DNA of 64,000 nt, taken from NCBI GenBank assembly GCA_022419385.1, contig JAJUBI010000009.1, forward strand, positions 1,054,001-1,118,000, given 5' to 3'. The notes below the pieces were generated by a model. The model saw only the letters and a list, made by a program, of their open reading frames with translations, ran no database searches and was not told the origin of the DNA. Positions 1 through 11,021 of the stretch are shown one piece after another. Numbering within the stretch: the first letter of the stretch is position 1; each line of letters begins with the position of its first letter. The stretch comes from Paraconiothyrium sp. Pb-2020 (taxonomy: Eukaryota; Ascomycota; Dothideomycetes; Pleosporales; Didymosphaeriaceae). The position numbers were made by a program, and so were the translations under genes.

Positions 1-1
1 C

Positions 2-493
2 CACAAGATCGATGCTAGCCGCGTCTACGCCCAGTCCTTCCTGCCCGACGACATCTTCTACTGGATCAAGCACGAGCCCAAGTTCGGTAAACAAGCCGTG
101 TATCTCGATGAGCGTGTTGACACACCCGAAGGCTACGCCAACGCCACAGCCTCCATTCCCGAGCTCGCGAAAAGGGGCGTCAAGATCATGGCACCCGCGT
201 TCTTCGCACTCACAAAGGTCGATCCTACCACCAAGAAGATCGTGCCCAGCGAGTACGCTATCGCGGTCAAGAAAGCCGGCATGGACATCATCACCTGGTC
301 TTTTGAGCGATCGGGGTGGCTGAACCAGGGTGGTGATTATTACTACCAGTATGTGAAGGAGGTGGTGAACAATGATGGGGACATGTACACTGTTCTTGAT
401 GTGTTGGTGCAGCAGGTCGGAATCCGGGGCATGTTTTCGGATTGGCCGGCGACAGTCACGTATTATGCTAACTGTTTTGGGCTGGGACATTGA
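2..493 (+). CDS. Glycerophosphodiester phosphodiesterase family protein, C-terminal part (5' end outside window)
   Basis: The frame is open from the first bases of the window and ends at a TGA after base 490, giving about 163 residues of a C-terminus. The segment KQAVYLDERVD, the stretch PSEYAIAVKKAGMDIITW and the ending FSDWPATVTYYANC match my recollection of fungal GDPD proteins, which hydrolyse glycerophosphodiesters to glycerol-3-phosphate and an alcohol. The catalytic His and Glu residues of the TIM barrel lie upstream and cannot be checked. No intron is evident in the visible part. Family call fairly sure; substrate and localisation unknown. Confidence 0.8.
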   Translation, partial: HKIDASRVYAQSFLPDDIFYWIKHEPKFGKQAVYLDERVDTPEGYANATASIPELAKRGVKIMAPAFFALTKVDPTTKKIVPSEYAIAVKKAGMDIITWSFERSGWLNQGGDYYYQYVKEVVNNDGDMYTVLDVLVQQVGIRGMFSDWPATVTYYANCFGLGH

Positions 494-1734
494 GGGGGTG
501 AGAGGGTATATAGAAAGTGGAATGTGTGAATGACGATGTTTTGAGTAGGGTGATTAAAAGCCAGGGTGGCCTTTGGTGTTACTATGTTGTGGTGGATGTA
601 GCGTGCCATGAGACAAGGAAGAAACATTTGAAGTGATATAGGTGACCATAAAGGCGCTTTCGTCCTTTACGCGATTTTTAGGCAATCGAAGCATCCCAGA
701 TAGCGGATTTGCATCGTCCGTTAACCAGTCACCTCCGCCAAATCAGCCGCCCTCAATTCTTATCACCAGTAGCCTTGCTAGTTCGGACTTGGCTTTCATA
801 GCATGAGCATTGCTCGAACATCTCTGATAGTATAGGAACATAACAGAAAGAGGAGACTATGCTATATCTGAGTGATTATGTCGCCAAATCTATCATAGAT
901 AGACGAGGCATCTATGCCAAGTAAGGTAAGTCAGTCCCCGTGAAGAATGTTATCATAAGACTTGCCGATAGGCTCATCGAATCATGGCATAGCTTATTGG
1001 TAACAGAGATCGGTGGGTCACGGATAAGGCACTGGTTTCGGGTAAATCCTAGACAAAAGGAAGGGCAAATTGACTCTAAGCACCGCTTACGGTGAGGCAT
1101 GGCAAGATGTGGACGACACTAGTGCATGTCTTGTCGGTCAGCAGGACATTGTACGGCCATGAATGAGGCTGCCCGGGCAGTCTGAAACACTTTTGTGAGA
1201 GATTGGCCCTCGATTAATGTCACATAGCTTGGAATCTCGATTTCAATGCATTCATACATTTGATCCCGACTGTATGTTATTTCCTTATTGGTCACAGACT
1301 TATTTCATCATCCAATTACTGATAACAAAGCTCCATTCGCCTGGGTGGGACATCATGGTCTAAGTCTGATAGCAGAGCCTGACGACTGAGACATAGTCTC
1401 GGTTCAGCGAAAGCGCACCACCATCAGTGAGATGAATTGGTCACGTCTAGGTTCATTAAGCATCAGAATCAGGATATGACCACATGAGAGCCATTCCATC
1501 TTACAGTTTATGCCGGCTTCAATTATTACCGCTGTAATTCCGAAATATCTCGGCTTGTGTCGCGGCTGGGTGCGGTGTAGTCGGGCAAACCCTTTGTCTT
1601 ACACTTCCCTCATTGTGATTACATCTTCTACCAACGGGGTGGCGCGTAACGAGAGCCGCAACGCGCACTTCTTGATAAAAAGCAACGTCTCCGTACATTC
1701 CCTGATTTAGGGTCTATTAGCTGCCCTCATCTCC
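494..1734. other. Intergenic region, no gene recognised
   Basis: About 1.2 kb between the GDPD stop and the next start. Only ORFs under 70 codons occur, with no family resemblance or believable splice chain. It presumably holds the GDPD terminator and the promoter of the following membrane protein gene. Confidence 0.6.
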
Positions 1735-2987
1735 ATGATTACTTTACCATTAGCAGAAAGACTTGTCCTCGGCGCATTTGAGAGTCGCGGAGTGGTTCAA
1801 AAGCCTCCAACCCAAGACAGTCTCGTTCTCGAAGCTTGGTCTTCCGGTTATCTAGATGGAGCTCTCGTCATCATGAGTTGTATCACAATCGCCAACATGC
1901 GCAGAGGGGTTCTGCTACACAAGGTGAGGATATCGAGGCAATCTAAATTACGCGATACTGATGAATCTGCAAGCTTGTTCTTCTCGAGGTATAGAATCTT
2001 AAGAGAACGCTATACAGTTCATCTGACTAATGTGTAAAGCTCGTCTTGGCCGTCTGGCGAGGCTTCTGGCTCTTTCTACCCTCCCCCATCTACTCCTGGT
2101 GGCTCTCTGTCGGCGGAATCCTTCTGGATGCATCATGGTCGCTTCACAACGTTATAGCCTGGCTCAAGGTTGCACCATTCCTTCAGCGTCGTACCAGTCA
2201 GGCCTTCATTTGTACACTTGTTCTTGCCCAGCTATACTGGATCATGGAGGTATACGCGAATATCGCCTACTTCCATGGATGGAATAACCTTTTCCTCAAA
2301 ACGAGACCCTGGGAAGCGCTATGTCGAGATCCTTGGTGGCTATTTTCCAGCTCAGTCCTGTTCTGGAAGATCAAGACGCAGTACGAAATGAAGCTGAAAG
2401 AGATTGTTGTCATTTCCCCACGATTCGGAATCATGATGCTCGCTGCCGTTCTGAGCGTTATATTCTTCGTCCTGGACATCATCTCCGCGACGAACACGCT
2501 CGATCTCGGACTTCCAAGCGGCATTAACCCATTCTGGAAGATCTCGTCAGTGTTCAAATGCCTTATGGACTGTGTTATACTGGACGACTTCAAAACCGCA
2601 ATGGATCGACTGCGCGCTTATAAGATCAGTCACATTGGCAGCTTTTCACAGGAAATGAGCTCCTCCCGGCTAGATAACGGGGGTGATCTCGTTCACACAT
2701 GGGAGGAGGTAGAAGCTAACGCGCAGCGGCGTTCGGCAGCCATCAACTTCGGAGGCGGTGCACTGGTCGGAATCAATTGCCCCACCATCTCCGAGCCGAA
2801 CAGGAGGAATATCGAGAATAGGTATTCAAGTCAAGAGCACACGACAGAGCCTTCATCACCTGACTCTGTTCCTTCAAGTTTTGGGCACGGAACGTTTGGC
2901 GAAATCTACTATAGTGGGGCGATAATCCCAAGTCCGCTAGAAGATGACCTAACGAGCCCTGGAGGGGCCCAAAAACCGCAGGTGTGA
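1735..2987 (+). CDS. Multi-pass integral membrane protein of a fungal family of unknown function
   Basis: Two exons, 1735..1923 and 2040..2987, joined in phase 0 across an intron that begins GTGAGG and ends TGTAAAG with a CTGACTAAT branch region; about 378 residues. Exon 1 ends ANMRRGVLLHK and exon 2 continues LVLAVWRGFWLFL, so the frame passes smoothly through the junction. Hydrophobic segments are spread along residues about 45-230: near the start, in the SWWLSVGGILLDASW and LVLAQLYWIMEVYA stretches, and a long one at FGIMMLAAVLSVIFF. A hydrophilic tail of about 130 residues follows, probably cytoplasmic. The RPWEALCRDPWW and FKCLMDCVILDDFK blocks recall a conserved ascomycete membrane family without assigned function. 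The start codon is the first in-frame ATG and is less certain than the rest. Confidence 0.72.
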
Positions 2988-3441
2988 ATCAGGGGTACAG
3001 AAGCTGTGCAACACTTCCTTTCTTGCGCACAAGACTAAGAGGTGAACTTTGCTGCGTCAGAAACTGAGTGCGCTGCATGGGAGAACGCTTTTCATTTCGT
3101 GTCGAATTATAAGATACCTATTGAGTAAGAAAAAAGAACATTTTATATACCTGATATCGATGCCGGTACTCGTGAATGTGCAGTAAATTATATCGAAGGC
3201 ACCAAATCGCTGACGATCGCGGGGTGCCCAGATTAGCACTATATGCATGATATTGACGTGCTGCCGATCTGTTTCGAACGCTGCACAATCTATTTACTGC
3301 AGCCCAATATCAATCCAATTCTCAAGTCGTTCTTACCGTGCTTAACCTGACGATTGTACCTCGTCATGTCCAAGGATGGATCCAGCTCGAGATGAACATG
3401 GTAACAAACATAAACAGCGCTTTGAAGACGTACACGAACAT

Positions 3442-3990
3442 TTAATGCGTCCTAACATACCTTTTAAATCCTTGGACGAACTCCAGCACTCGCACAAGCA
3501 GGCGAATAAGGATCTTCACGCTCACTACGTAGAGCGAGTACATGTACCTCTTCCATGGCAAAGAAGATGACCTGTATGAGAAAGCCTGTGAGGATGATGT
3601 CCTGGCCCGAGGAGAATTTTTGATGCTAAAGAAAAGTCTTGCGCGGAACCTTTGCGTGAGGGACGAGATGACATCTCGACCAGTGAAGACCTCTGGAATC
3701 TTTGTGAACCATGTTTGACGGATGAACAATTTGTGCGTCGGCCCATAGATTAAGAAAAGTACAACGAGCTTTGTGTATGCCGGCAGCGAGTAGCGTGGGA
3801 GCAACAATGATGGAGACACTAATATGTATAAGTCTTACTTGCATGGACCCAGGCTCTTCATGCGGAATACGTGCGGGAAACGTAGCCAATAATATTATAA
3901 AGGCCGCCAAATATGAACGGTCGTGTTTCATGCCCTTGTTCGTGACATTCTCCAAAAGATGGATCTCAAGCGTGAATGCTATATGACTTC
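3442..3990 (-). pseudogene. RTA1-like membrane protein (lipid-translocating exporter family), frameshifted relic
   Basis: Read on the minus strand, pieces of an RTA1-type seven-TM protein occur in the right order but in different frames. In order they are: FIFGGLYNIIGYVSR (near 3917-3875), SIIVAPTLLAAGI (near 3820-3780), LVVLFLIYGPTH, WFTKIPEVF and DVISS (3765-3675), SGQDIILTGFLIQV (3620-3570), and YSLYVVSVKILIR followed by VLEFVQG (3545-3460). RTA1 proteins carry E/G-Y-x-x-R, A-P-A-F-L-A-A-G-I and G-x-x-I-x-x-G-L-x-x-Q blocks at these places. At least three or four single-base frame changes separate the pieces and no ordinary-length introns could explain them. A start and the first membrane segments are not recognisable. 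I infer a decayed gene; a badly sequenced functional gene is the alternative. Confidence 0.6.
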
Positions 3991-4811
3991 GAATTTGTAG
4001 GGGAAGGTGTAGTTGCCTACCCATGGTAGTGGGGGAAAAGCGCTAACCCTAATCGAGTAGTATTCAGCGTGTCATAGAGCCCTCGGACGAAGTCAATAGT
4101 AATTATCGATGCACGAGCAATACAATTCAGTACCTAGCCCATAATTCAGGTACTTAAGTTGAGTATTTATCTTTAATGTCATAGCAGGTGGCCTTTCAGT
4201 ATCTATATGTGACGCATTGATATGTGGTTAAGCGACGTATTGCGATCTGGTCTCCGGCAGGACAGACCTTGCCACAAATCTTGCAAAAGTACTCCTTGAG
4301 TGATACCAGCCCCAGCATCGGCGATATGGTCTCAATCATGGAAGGATGCATAATTAGGCAGGCTCAAGGGCAGCTTCACTGCTATTCGCTGTTCCAGCGA
4401 CAGCAGGAATTCCTGCAATCCAATCGCCTATCCGGACGCAACACCCTTACACCAAGAAACTGCCTCCGGTAAACGGTCAGCCGATCCTTTATACACTTTA
4501 GCTCCGCGCCCCTCGTAGCTTCGCGAATTTTTTCACCGGTAAAGATACGCACTCCGGTTTTGGGATCCGAGAAGCTGAAGTAACCCTGTAGATGCATGCT
4601 GACAGTAGGCACTCTGAAATCATCGCCGATGACCACAACAAGTTGCATGGTTCGAGCATTAGCTGAGCGTCATAACCTCGCCTACAAATTCCGCAGCCTG
4701 GGAAGTCATACCCCTTTGCCACAACATATACATCACACAACACAATCGATAAAACTTGTACCAACAAACTCTCTTCCCTCACGTGTTGCAGAGAGCCAGA
4801 TCTCACTCAGA
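3991..4811. other. Intergenic region
   Basis: About 0.8 kb upstream of the TIR-like gene. A long in-frame extension of that gene (from about 4596) is open by chance or is 5' leader; it has no domain-like sequence. Nothing else supported. Confidence 0.5.
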
Positions 4812-5847
4812 ATGACTTCAACACTGACTCAGACGCAGATTGACCTGATAACTTGGCGCTCTCTTGTAGATCGAAGCATCAAGGCTTGGGACAGTCTCTA
4901 TCTCATCGGACATGCGATAAACAACTTCACTTTGTCGTCACTCCAGTCCTACTCTTCTCTCGAGGATCTTTTGAGCGACTCAGCTGGGCCGAGATTACAC
5001 TTTTGGTTTATGCAGCGGCGAGAGGCGTTCTTACGGCAGACGAAAATGCCGAAGTGGAGTCGTCAGAGGCTGGATGAGTTTGTGCTTGTGCCCGCTACCT
5101 CTGGGTTTATAAATCGCAAAGACTTCTTCTTCATCAGCCATTATTGGCAAAGCCCACAAGATCCAGATCCGGATGGTGAAAACTTAAGATTCTGCCAGAG
5201 AACGTTGGCCTCACAGGAGTGGTCGTATGTTTGGATTGACTGGACTTGTGCACCACAAGCTCCTCGTAGCGCCAGTGAGGAAAGGTACTTTCGCCGCGCG
5301 CTGGAGAGAATGTCAGCCCTCATCCACCACTGCGGCTTCATGTATTACTACCCCAAATACCGGCCAAGACTATGGATACTGTACGAGATCGCCGAGTATA
5401 TCTTGACGGCGAGCGACACTAGTGGTGCAGAGACCGAGGATATCACAAGATTCTATCAACACATTGAGGAGATGAAAAAGAGCAGCGTCCGATCTGTAAT
5501 TAGGAGATACGGATATACCAGCACAAACAAAGCCGACGAGCCATTCTTGACCGCCTGGCTAGAGTTACTTGTGCTTCTACACAAACTCCGCCTCAACCTT
5601 GACGATATCCGAGTGATCATGGACAACCTGACGTGGCATACCGCCGTTGAATCTTATAAGCGCGTCACGCCCGATGGTTGGTTTGAGCTACTAAAGTTCG
5701 AAGGCGTTGTGTTGTACCGAGGAGAGCAATACCTGTTCACGCCTTTTCCATACTGGGTGGGTGTTCATATCCGCTGTAGCCCGACTGCTTGACTAACGAC
5801 AATTGCTATACCTAGGGAACCCATCGCCCGCGGAAATAGTCGGCTGA
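4812..5847 (+). CDS. TIR-like fold protein of unknown function
   Basis: Exon 1 4812..5760; exon 2 5816..5847. The 55 bp intron runs from GTGTTCAT to CCTAG with a near-perfect TGACTAAC branch, and splicing replaces the unspliced tail with a short one ending AEIVG. Product about 326 residues. It has DFFFISHYW followed by PDPDG, then WSYVWIDWTCAPQ with a charged helix (ASEERYFRRAL), then CGFMYYYPKYRPRLWILYEIAEY. That order (F-I-S-H strand, W-I/F-D-x-x-C-x-P-Q strand, and a late W-x-x-Y-E helix) resembles TIR-like domains of uncharacterised fungal and protist proteins. The Glu in WILYE sits where TIR NAD-hydrolases keep a catalytic Glu, but that is inference. The start at 4812 (MTSTLTQTQ) was chosen because upstream in-frame sequence looks non-coding. 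No membrane segment or signal peptide. Confidence 0.7.
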
Positions 5848-6362
5848 GTTCAGAAAATGGAAAGTTCCGTGGTAACAATCAACGTCCTAGGCCAAACCCT
5901 AATTCCAAGGCTCTATAGGAGACTACAAGTTTACCTGCATATCTGTCTCGCCTTTTGTTCTGCAACATCATGTACATTCGTCCTCTGGTCGCAACGTAAG
6001 CCATTCATGACTGGGTGGCATAGAAGGAAAGATTTGAGCGCTCTCGGAGAATGTCTCTTACAGGGCAAGGTTTAGAGCTTGAGGGTATAAAGCACTCCTC
6101 CCAATCAAGCAGCATCTGCCACCACAACCATAGCTCTATCGATGACCTATATTTTGCCCATTACTTTGACCAGCTTTTAACTCGAGGGCTTGGGACTCTA
6201 TGATGAATCTCGCATCCGTTGATCTACAGTCTTTCAGGCGATAGGACCAGCAGCGCTAGTCACGAACCATTCTCTAAGTGCAGGATTTGATCATGTTCTT
6301 GGTCTTACTCTACATCTCGACCATTCGTATCCCGTACATGCTTCTTTCATGCCCCGACACCC
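5848..6362. other. Intergenic region between convergent genes
   Basis: About 0.5 kb between the ends of the TIR-like gene and the Nudix gene. A 72-codon ORF at 5857 is not supported by any recognisable motif. Both transcripts should terminate here. Confidence 0.5.
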
Positions 6363-7579
6363 CTAAAGCCTCCCCTTCTCCCCACCTAAGATCCTCCCTC
6401 TCTCCACAACCCTCACATCCCTCGGCCCCTCCTTCTTAAACTTAGTTGTAACGACCCACTTCCTCATCGTCCCCTTAACACCCTCTTTGTCGAGCTCCGG
6501 CCCCGGGTAATCCAGCCTTAGCACCGCCGTATCCCTATCTACGCCCCCACACCATCCTGTTTATCCTCGCCATAGTCCCCCTTTCCCAATACCACCGGGC
6601 TGATAATTGCCTTGCTAAAGGCGGCGTCCTCGAAGCCTAGCCACTGAACCAAGCGATCTCGTTCGCGTTGAAGTTCACCTATTGATGGGACGAGGGAGGA
6701 GGGAGACGTGACGGTCGGCGCGAGGAAAGTGGATAGGTGCCAAGCTAGGAAGTACTGTGGGGGGAAAAGTATGATGCGATTCTGGTTCGCGAGACCGATC
6801 CATTTGTTGGGCGGGAGGAAGCGCGCGGCGGTGTGCTCTATGCCGCCGTCGTGCGTGGGGTGCGGAATGACGATGTCGGCGTCTTCGACCTCATCAATAA
6901 TAGGAGTCTCAGTGCGTGATTTCGATTTCGGGTTACCAGGTGATGTGGATCCTAATGGTAGGAAATAGAGGTACATCTGGGTGGAAAAGCGCTTTTTGAC
7001 GTTGGGCGGCGTGATCCAGCGTGTGAAAGGGACTAGAGATTGTACATCTGCTTCGCAGCCCCATTTCGCGAGGAGGTCTGGGAAGAGGATTTTGCCCGCG
7101 TGTACGGCTTTCCTACCTTCTTCTCTTTCAGCATCGCTGATATCGGTGAAGAGTTTGCCGTCTTTCTTGGCTAAGAGGATCCCACTTTCTTCGAATGTCT
7201 CCCGGATAGCTGCTAATCTATAGGTAGGCTGATCTGGATCTGTGTCTGTAATGCTGGGTATCGGTCCATCGTGCTCAGGTGATAAAGCTCCGCCAGGGAA
7301 AACATGTGCTATATGAGGCTCATCATGTCAGTATGCTTCGAATGGGTGGAAGAGGGAAGGGCGGAGGTGAATCTGTGAGCTAAGAGTTATATCTAGAATG
7401 GAATTCTCATCGTACAGAAGATTGTACATACCACTACTAAACGAACTCGCAGTCCTCACCCGATGCAACAATAGCACCTGATTCGTTGGTGATATAACCA
7501 GCACCGAAGCACTAGGAATCGGCACGGGCGGCGTCTTTGGCACCTTCTTCAGCGGCCTATGGTCTGCTGGACTAGACAT
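6363..7579 (-). CDS. Nudix hydrolase, NUDT19-like, with a one-base frameshift near the 3' end
   Basis: Exon 1 7579..7432 begins MSSPADHRPLKK. A 123 bp intron (7431..7309, GTATGT..TATAG, CTGAC branch) joins it to exon 2 in phase 1, giving FSS|AHVFPGGAL. The Nudix helix RETFEESGI follows an FPGG turn after an insertion, as in NUDT19-type enzymes, which act on coenzyme A or related diphosphates; the substrate here is inferred only. RWITPPNVKKRFSTQMY is a second family block. The frame stops at 6539, but the next frame continues with VLRLDYPGPEL and KWVVTTKFKKEGPRD to a TAG at 6363. Both look like the normal family C-terminus. The switch falls at a run of five C (plus strand 6544-6548), and a sixth would restore one frame. 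It could be an assembly error or a real mutation. Confidence 0.75.
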
Positions 7580-8164
7580 CGTCCTCTTCTGGGTGAGTGG
7601 AAGGGTTGCAAGCGCTTTTTGGAGGCGTCGTCTAACTGTACGTATTGCTGGTCTTTGTGTGTGAAGTTCTAGCCAATGAGCTCTTTGGGCAGAGGTAGTA
7701 GCCGATTGAAGAATGGAAAACGTTTCGTCTATGAATATCGACCGTGTGGATAACGGGCGAGGAAGGAGATGGAGTACATGCATATCGAACTGCAACGCGC
7801 AGTATGGCACGCGCCATGATGTTTGGACCTTGGAGCTAAAACTTAACCTGGCGGGGAACTTGGGGAAGATGCCGAGGTTGACTCGGAGTCGGACGTCGCG
7901 TCTCAGGATGAGATCATCCATCCTCCACACCGCACCAGAGACTATATTGAATTGGGAAAATTCGGCATGCAGCATGCCTCACCGACGCAGAAGCCTTTCA
8001 GAGACAGTTATGATGGGAGAGGAAAGAACATTCATGGTATCATTGCTTTTGTACCCTACCCAACATAAGCCATCAGTCATCTCGGTATGCTATCTAAATA
8101 TAAACCGTCAAACGCCCCTCCAGATGCATTTCTTCTTCTTCTTCTTCTTCTTCTTCTTTACAGT
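7580..8164. other. Promoter of the Nudix gene and 3' region of IMP dehydrogenase
   Basis: Intergenic, about 0.6 kb. The Nudix reading frame is open upstream of 7579 for some distance, so an N-terminal extension cannot be fully excluded. It contains the TTC microsatellite listed separately. Confidence 0.45.
8130..8159 (+). repeat. (TTC)10 microsatellite
   Basis: About ten perfect TTC/CTT units directly beyond the stop codon of IMP dehydrogenase (its 3' UTR on the minus strand, where it reads GAA). Length is likely to vary between isolates. Confidence 0.9.
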
Positions 8165-10028
8165 CTACGAGTAGAGCTTCTTGTCGAAACTATGCAGACC
8201 GTGCACGTTACCCTCAGCCTGCGCGCTCGCGGTTCGGAGTTCGAACCTCACGATGCCTTTCACGACACCCTCCTGGAGCTCCTTCAAGCTCTTCACACCG
8301 ATGTCCTGCAGAGAGTGCTGCACACCAGCCATGAGGTAGGGCACGAACTTGGTGATCGAACCACGGTCACGGACAGAGCCCGAAACTCCCTGGGCGACGA
8401 GGACGCGGTCACCCTCGGAGAAATAGCGTGCAGTTCCGGCGTTACTGGCCTTTGCGTCCTTGCTGCCAGCTCCAGCCTTCTTGTCCTCCATTGCGTCAAT
8501 GCTGCCCATACCACGGTAGGCCTTGACGAGCTGGCCGTCATTGCTAACGTAGTACTGACCCGGTGATTCGGTGGTACCAGCGAGCAGACCGCCCATCATA
8601 ACGGTCGTAGCACCCAAGGCAAGACCCTTGACGATGTGGCCGACATTTTGAATGCCACCGTCAGCAATGCAAGGAACGCCGAAGCGCTTAGCAAACTGGG
8701 TGACATTGTAAACCGAGGTAGCTTGAGGGCGTCCCACGGCCATGACCTCCTGGGTGATACACGCGCTTCCGCTACCCATACCGATACGGAGACCGTCAGC
8801 TCCAGCAGCAATCAGAGCAGCAGCTTGGTCACGAGTGACGACGTTTCCGGCAATCACATCGAGACCAGGGTACTTCTCCTTAACATGCTTGACCATCTCG
8901 ATCATGTACATAGAGTTACCCTGAGAGCTGTCGAGCACAACAATGTCGAGGCCTGCGTCAACGAGTTTTTGCAGACGGGTCTTGTCCTCTGGCCGGGTGC
9001 CGATGGCTGCGGCGGCGATAAGCTGCTTGGAGTGGGGCAGCTTGGATGCAAGAGGGTAGTGGAGGTTCTTCATTAGGTCGGAACGGGAGAGCAGGGCGAT
9101 GAGGTTACCCTCCTCGTCAACGATGGGAAGCTTGCCCTTCTTAGACTTGCTAAGGATGTCGTTTGCCTGGCGCAAATCAATGCCCAGATCGGCAGTTACG
9201 AGTTCGGTGGACATGACGGCGGAGACCGGGTCGTCCAGGTTATCGTGAAACTGGACATCACGAGGAGTGATGATACCAACAAGCTTGGAGCGGAGCTTTC
9301 CGTTCTCTGAGATATTGGTCAGTGGTTTGTTGCGCCTCACAGTTCAAAGAACCGAATAATTCAGACGCGATCAGGTAATTCAAGTTTCCACAGATGGCGG
9401 AACCGTTGCGGATGAACGAAAGTTAAAATAAAAATGAAATCATCATATGCAGGTGAAAGAACATGGAAGTAGACATACCAGTGACTGGGAAACCACCGAA
9501 ACCCCAGGACTCCTTCAACGCCTTTGCCTCGCGCACAGTGGTGCTGGGCGAGATAACGACGGGATCGAGGATGAAGCCGTTCTCGAATCGCTTGACCTTG
9601 CGCACCATCTCGGCCTGGTCCTCCTGAGAGCAGTTATGGTGAATTATGCCCAAGCCACCCAGGAGAGCAATGTGAATGGCCATGTTATGTTCCGTCACAG
9701 TATCCATAGGCGAGGAGACGAAGGGCGTCTTGAGAGTGATGCGCTTCGTAACGGGGGTATCGAGGGTGACATCGGCGGCAGGGAAGCCTTGGGCGCGACA
9801 TCAGCATGAAGCGTGCTGTGAGGTGGTAAGACTGGACATACCGATGTAGCCAGGAAGCATAAGGAAGTCGTTGTAGGTAAGCCCGCCGTTCTTCTTGGAG
9901 TCGATGAGGGTCTTGACATCAATGCCATCGCGCTCAGGGTATTCATTCTTGAGCACTTCAAGAGCCTTGGTGAAGTCCAAAGCATCGGCAGCCCCGTTCG
10001 CCATGGCGTCACCGTTTGTGATGGTCAT
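8165..10028 (-). CDS. imd: Inosine-5'-monophosphate dehydrogenase
   Basis: Three exons, 10028..9842, 9787..9479 and 9306..8165, with introns of 54 and 172 bp (both GTATGT donors); 545 residues, the usual length. It oxidises IMP to XMP with NAD+, the committed step of GTP synthesis, in the cytosol. Seen: the N-terminal LTYNDFLMLPGYIG block, two CBS domains (about residues 120-230) with GIITPRDVQF and LLSRSDLMKN, IADGGIQNVGHIVKG for phosphate binding, and the catalytic loop GSGSACITQEV with the active Cys. The flap has AYRGMGSIDAM with the Tyr found in mycophenolate-sensitive enzymes. The start MTITNGDAM was chosen over an upstream ATG in the same frame because fungal homologues begin about there. 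It diverges from the IQGAP gene across about 1 kb. Confidence 0.97.
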
Positions 10029-11021
10029 AATATCGGGATAGAGACTTCTCAAGAACAAAGAAGTACAAGGATGAGAAAGAATGAAGGAGATAGACCGTAG
10101 TTCTGTAGAATCTATGGCCGGGCAAAAGCGTGGGCTTTTCCCAAGAGAAGAAAGAAAAGGGAAGAAGCGGGCCTGTGCAGCACTTTTTTTCTGTGGGAGG
10201 AGCGGGACAGCGCGCTAAGATAACATACACGTGACCATCCCTCTTATCTTAGCGCGAAAACCAGCTTGGCGAGAACGAGACCTCGACGCGCGGGAAGACG
10301 CGAACGCATTGGACATGTGCGATGTGCGCTGAACATGCAATGCACATTTGCAGGGCTACTGCAGCAGGCGATCGGACGACTGCGGGTGTTCGCACCGAGC
10401 CCGACGGGACACGTGTGATGCTGCAGACCTTGCAAGTGCGTGAACTGGGCCTACCTGGCAAGCACGACAGCTACGAAGGTACCGGCAAGCCCGCAGCGAG
10501 AGTGAATGAGACAAACTTGGTCGGAACCTTGATCGGACGCAAAGGGCGAGCAGCAGCACTGTGTGCCCAGTGGCTTGTTTCGCGCCGGCTGGCGTGTGAC
10601 GGAGGGCGGGTGGGGAGGTTTGGAGGCCGGTAGATCTCGTGGGCGTTGTCAAGGGCAACCAGCGCCAGACCCCAGCACACAGTAAACAAGAATCTCGTTG
10701 CCGGCGCTGCACAATTCCAGCCTCCACGCCGAAGCGCTCCCAGCTCAAGCTGCCATATTCACATTCCTCGTTACTTTCTTTGGTCCTTCAGCGCGTGCGC
10801 CTGCTGCTGGTCTGGTCCACCGACCCTTTAGACGCATTATTTGCGAGCGAGTTCGGCTTGTTACGTGGGCAGGCGCCTCCATCCGGCTTGTAATATCCAG
10901 GCCGCGAGAACGGCCTCAACATCCTCAATCGGCTGCGACCAACACATACCATCTCGAGCGCTGTGCGACGCATGCCTTGCCGCCATATTCTTGACATCTG
11001 CTCCCGCCATATGCGCTCGCC
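10029..11021. promoter_or_regulatory. Shared divergent promoter of IMP dehydrogenase and IQGAP
   Basis: A GC-rich 1 kb gap between two start codons pointing outward. Several overlapping ORFs of 60-130 codons occur on both strands, as expected in GC-rich non-coding DNA, and none resembles a protein. No TATA box was found that I would defend. Confidence 0.5.

Noticed and set aside
8087..9809. Plus-strand ORFs of 120-159 codons
   Set aside because: Antisense shadows of IMP dehydrogenase.
10249..10994. Several ORFs up to 130 codons between IMP dehydrogenase and IQGAP
   Set aside because: They lie in the divergent promoter, overlap each other on both strands and have no protein-like pattern.
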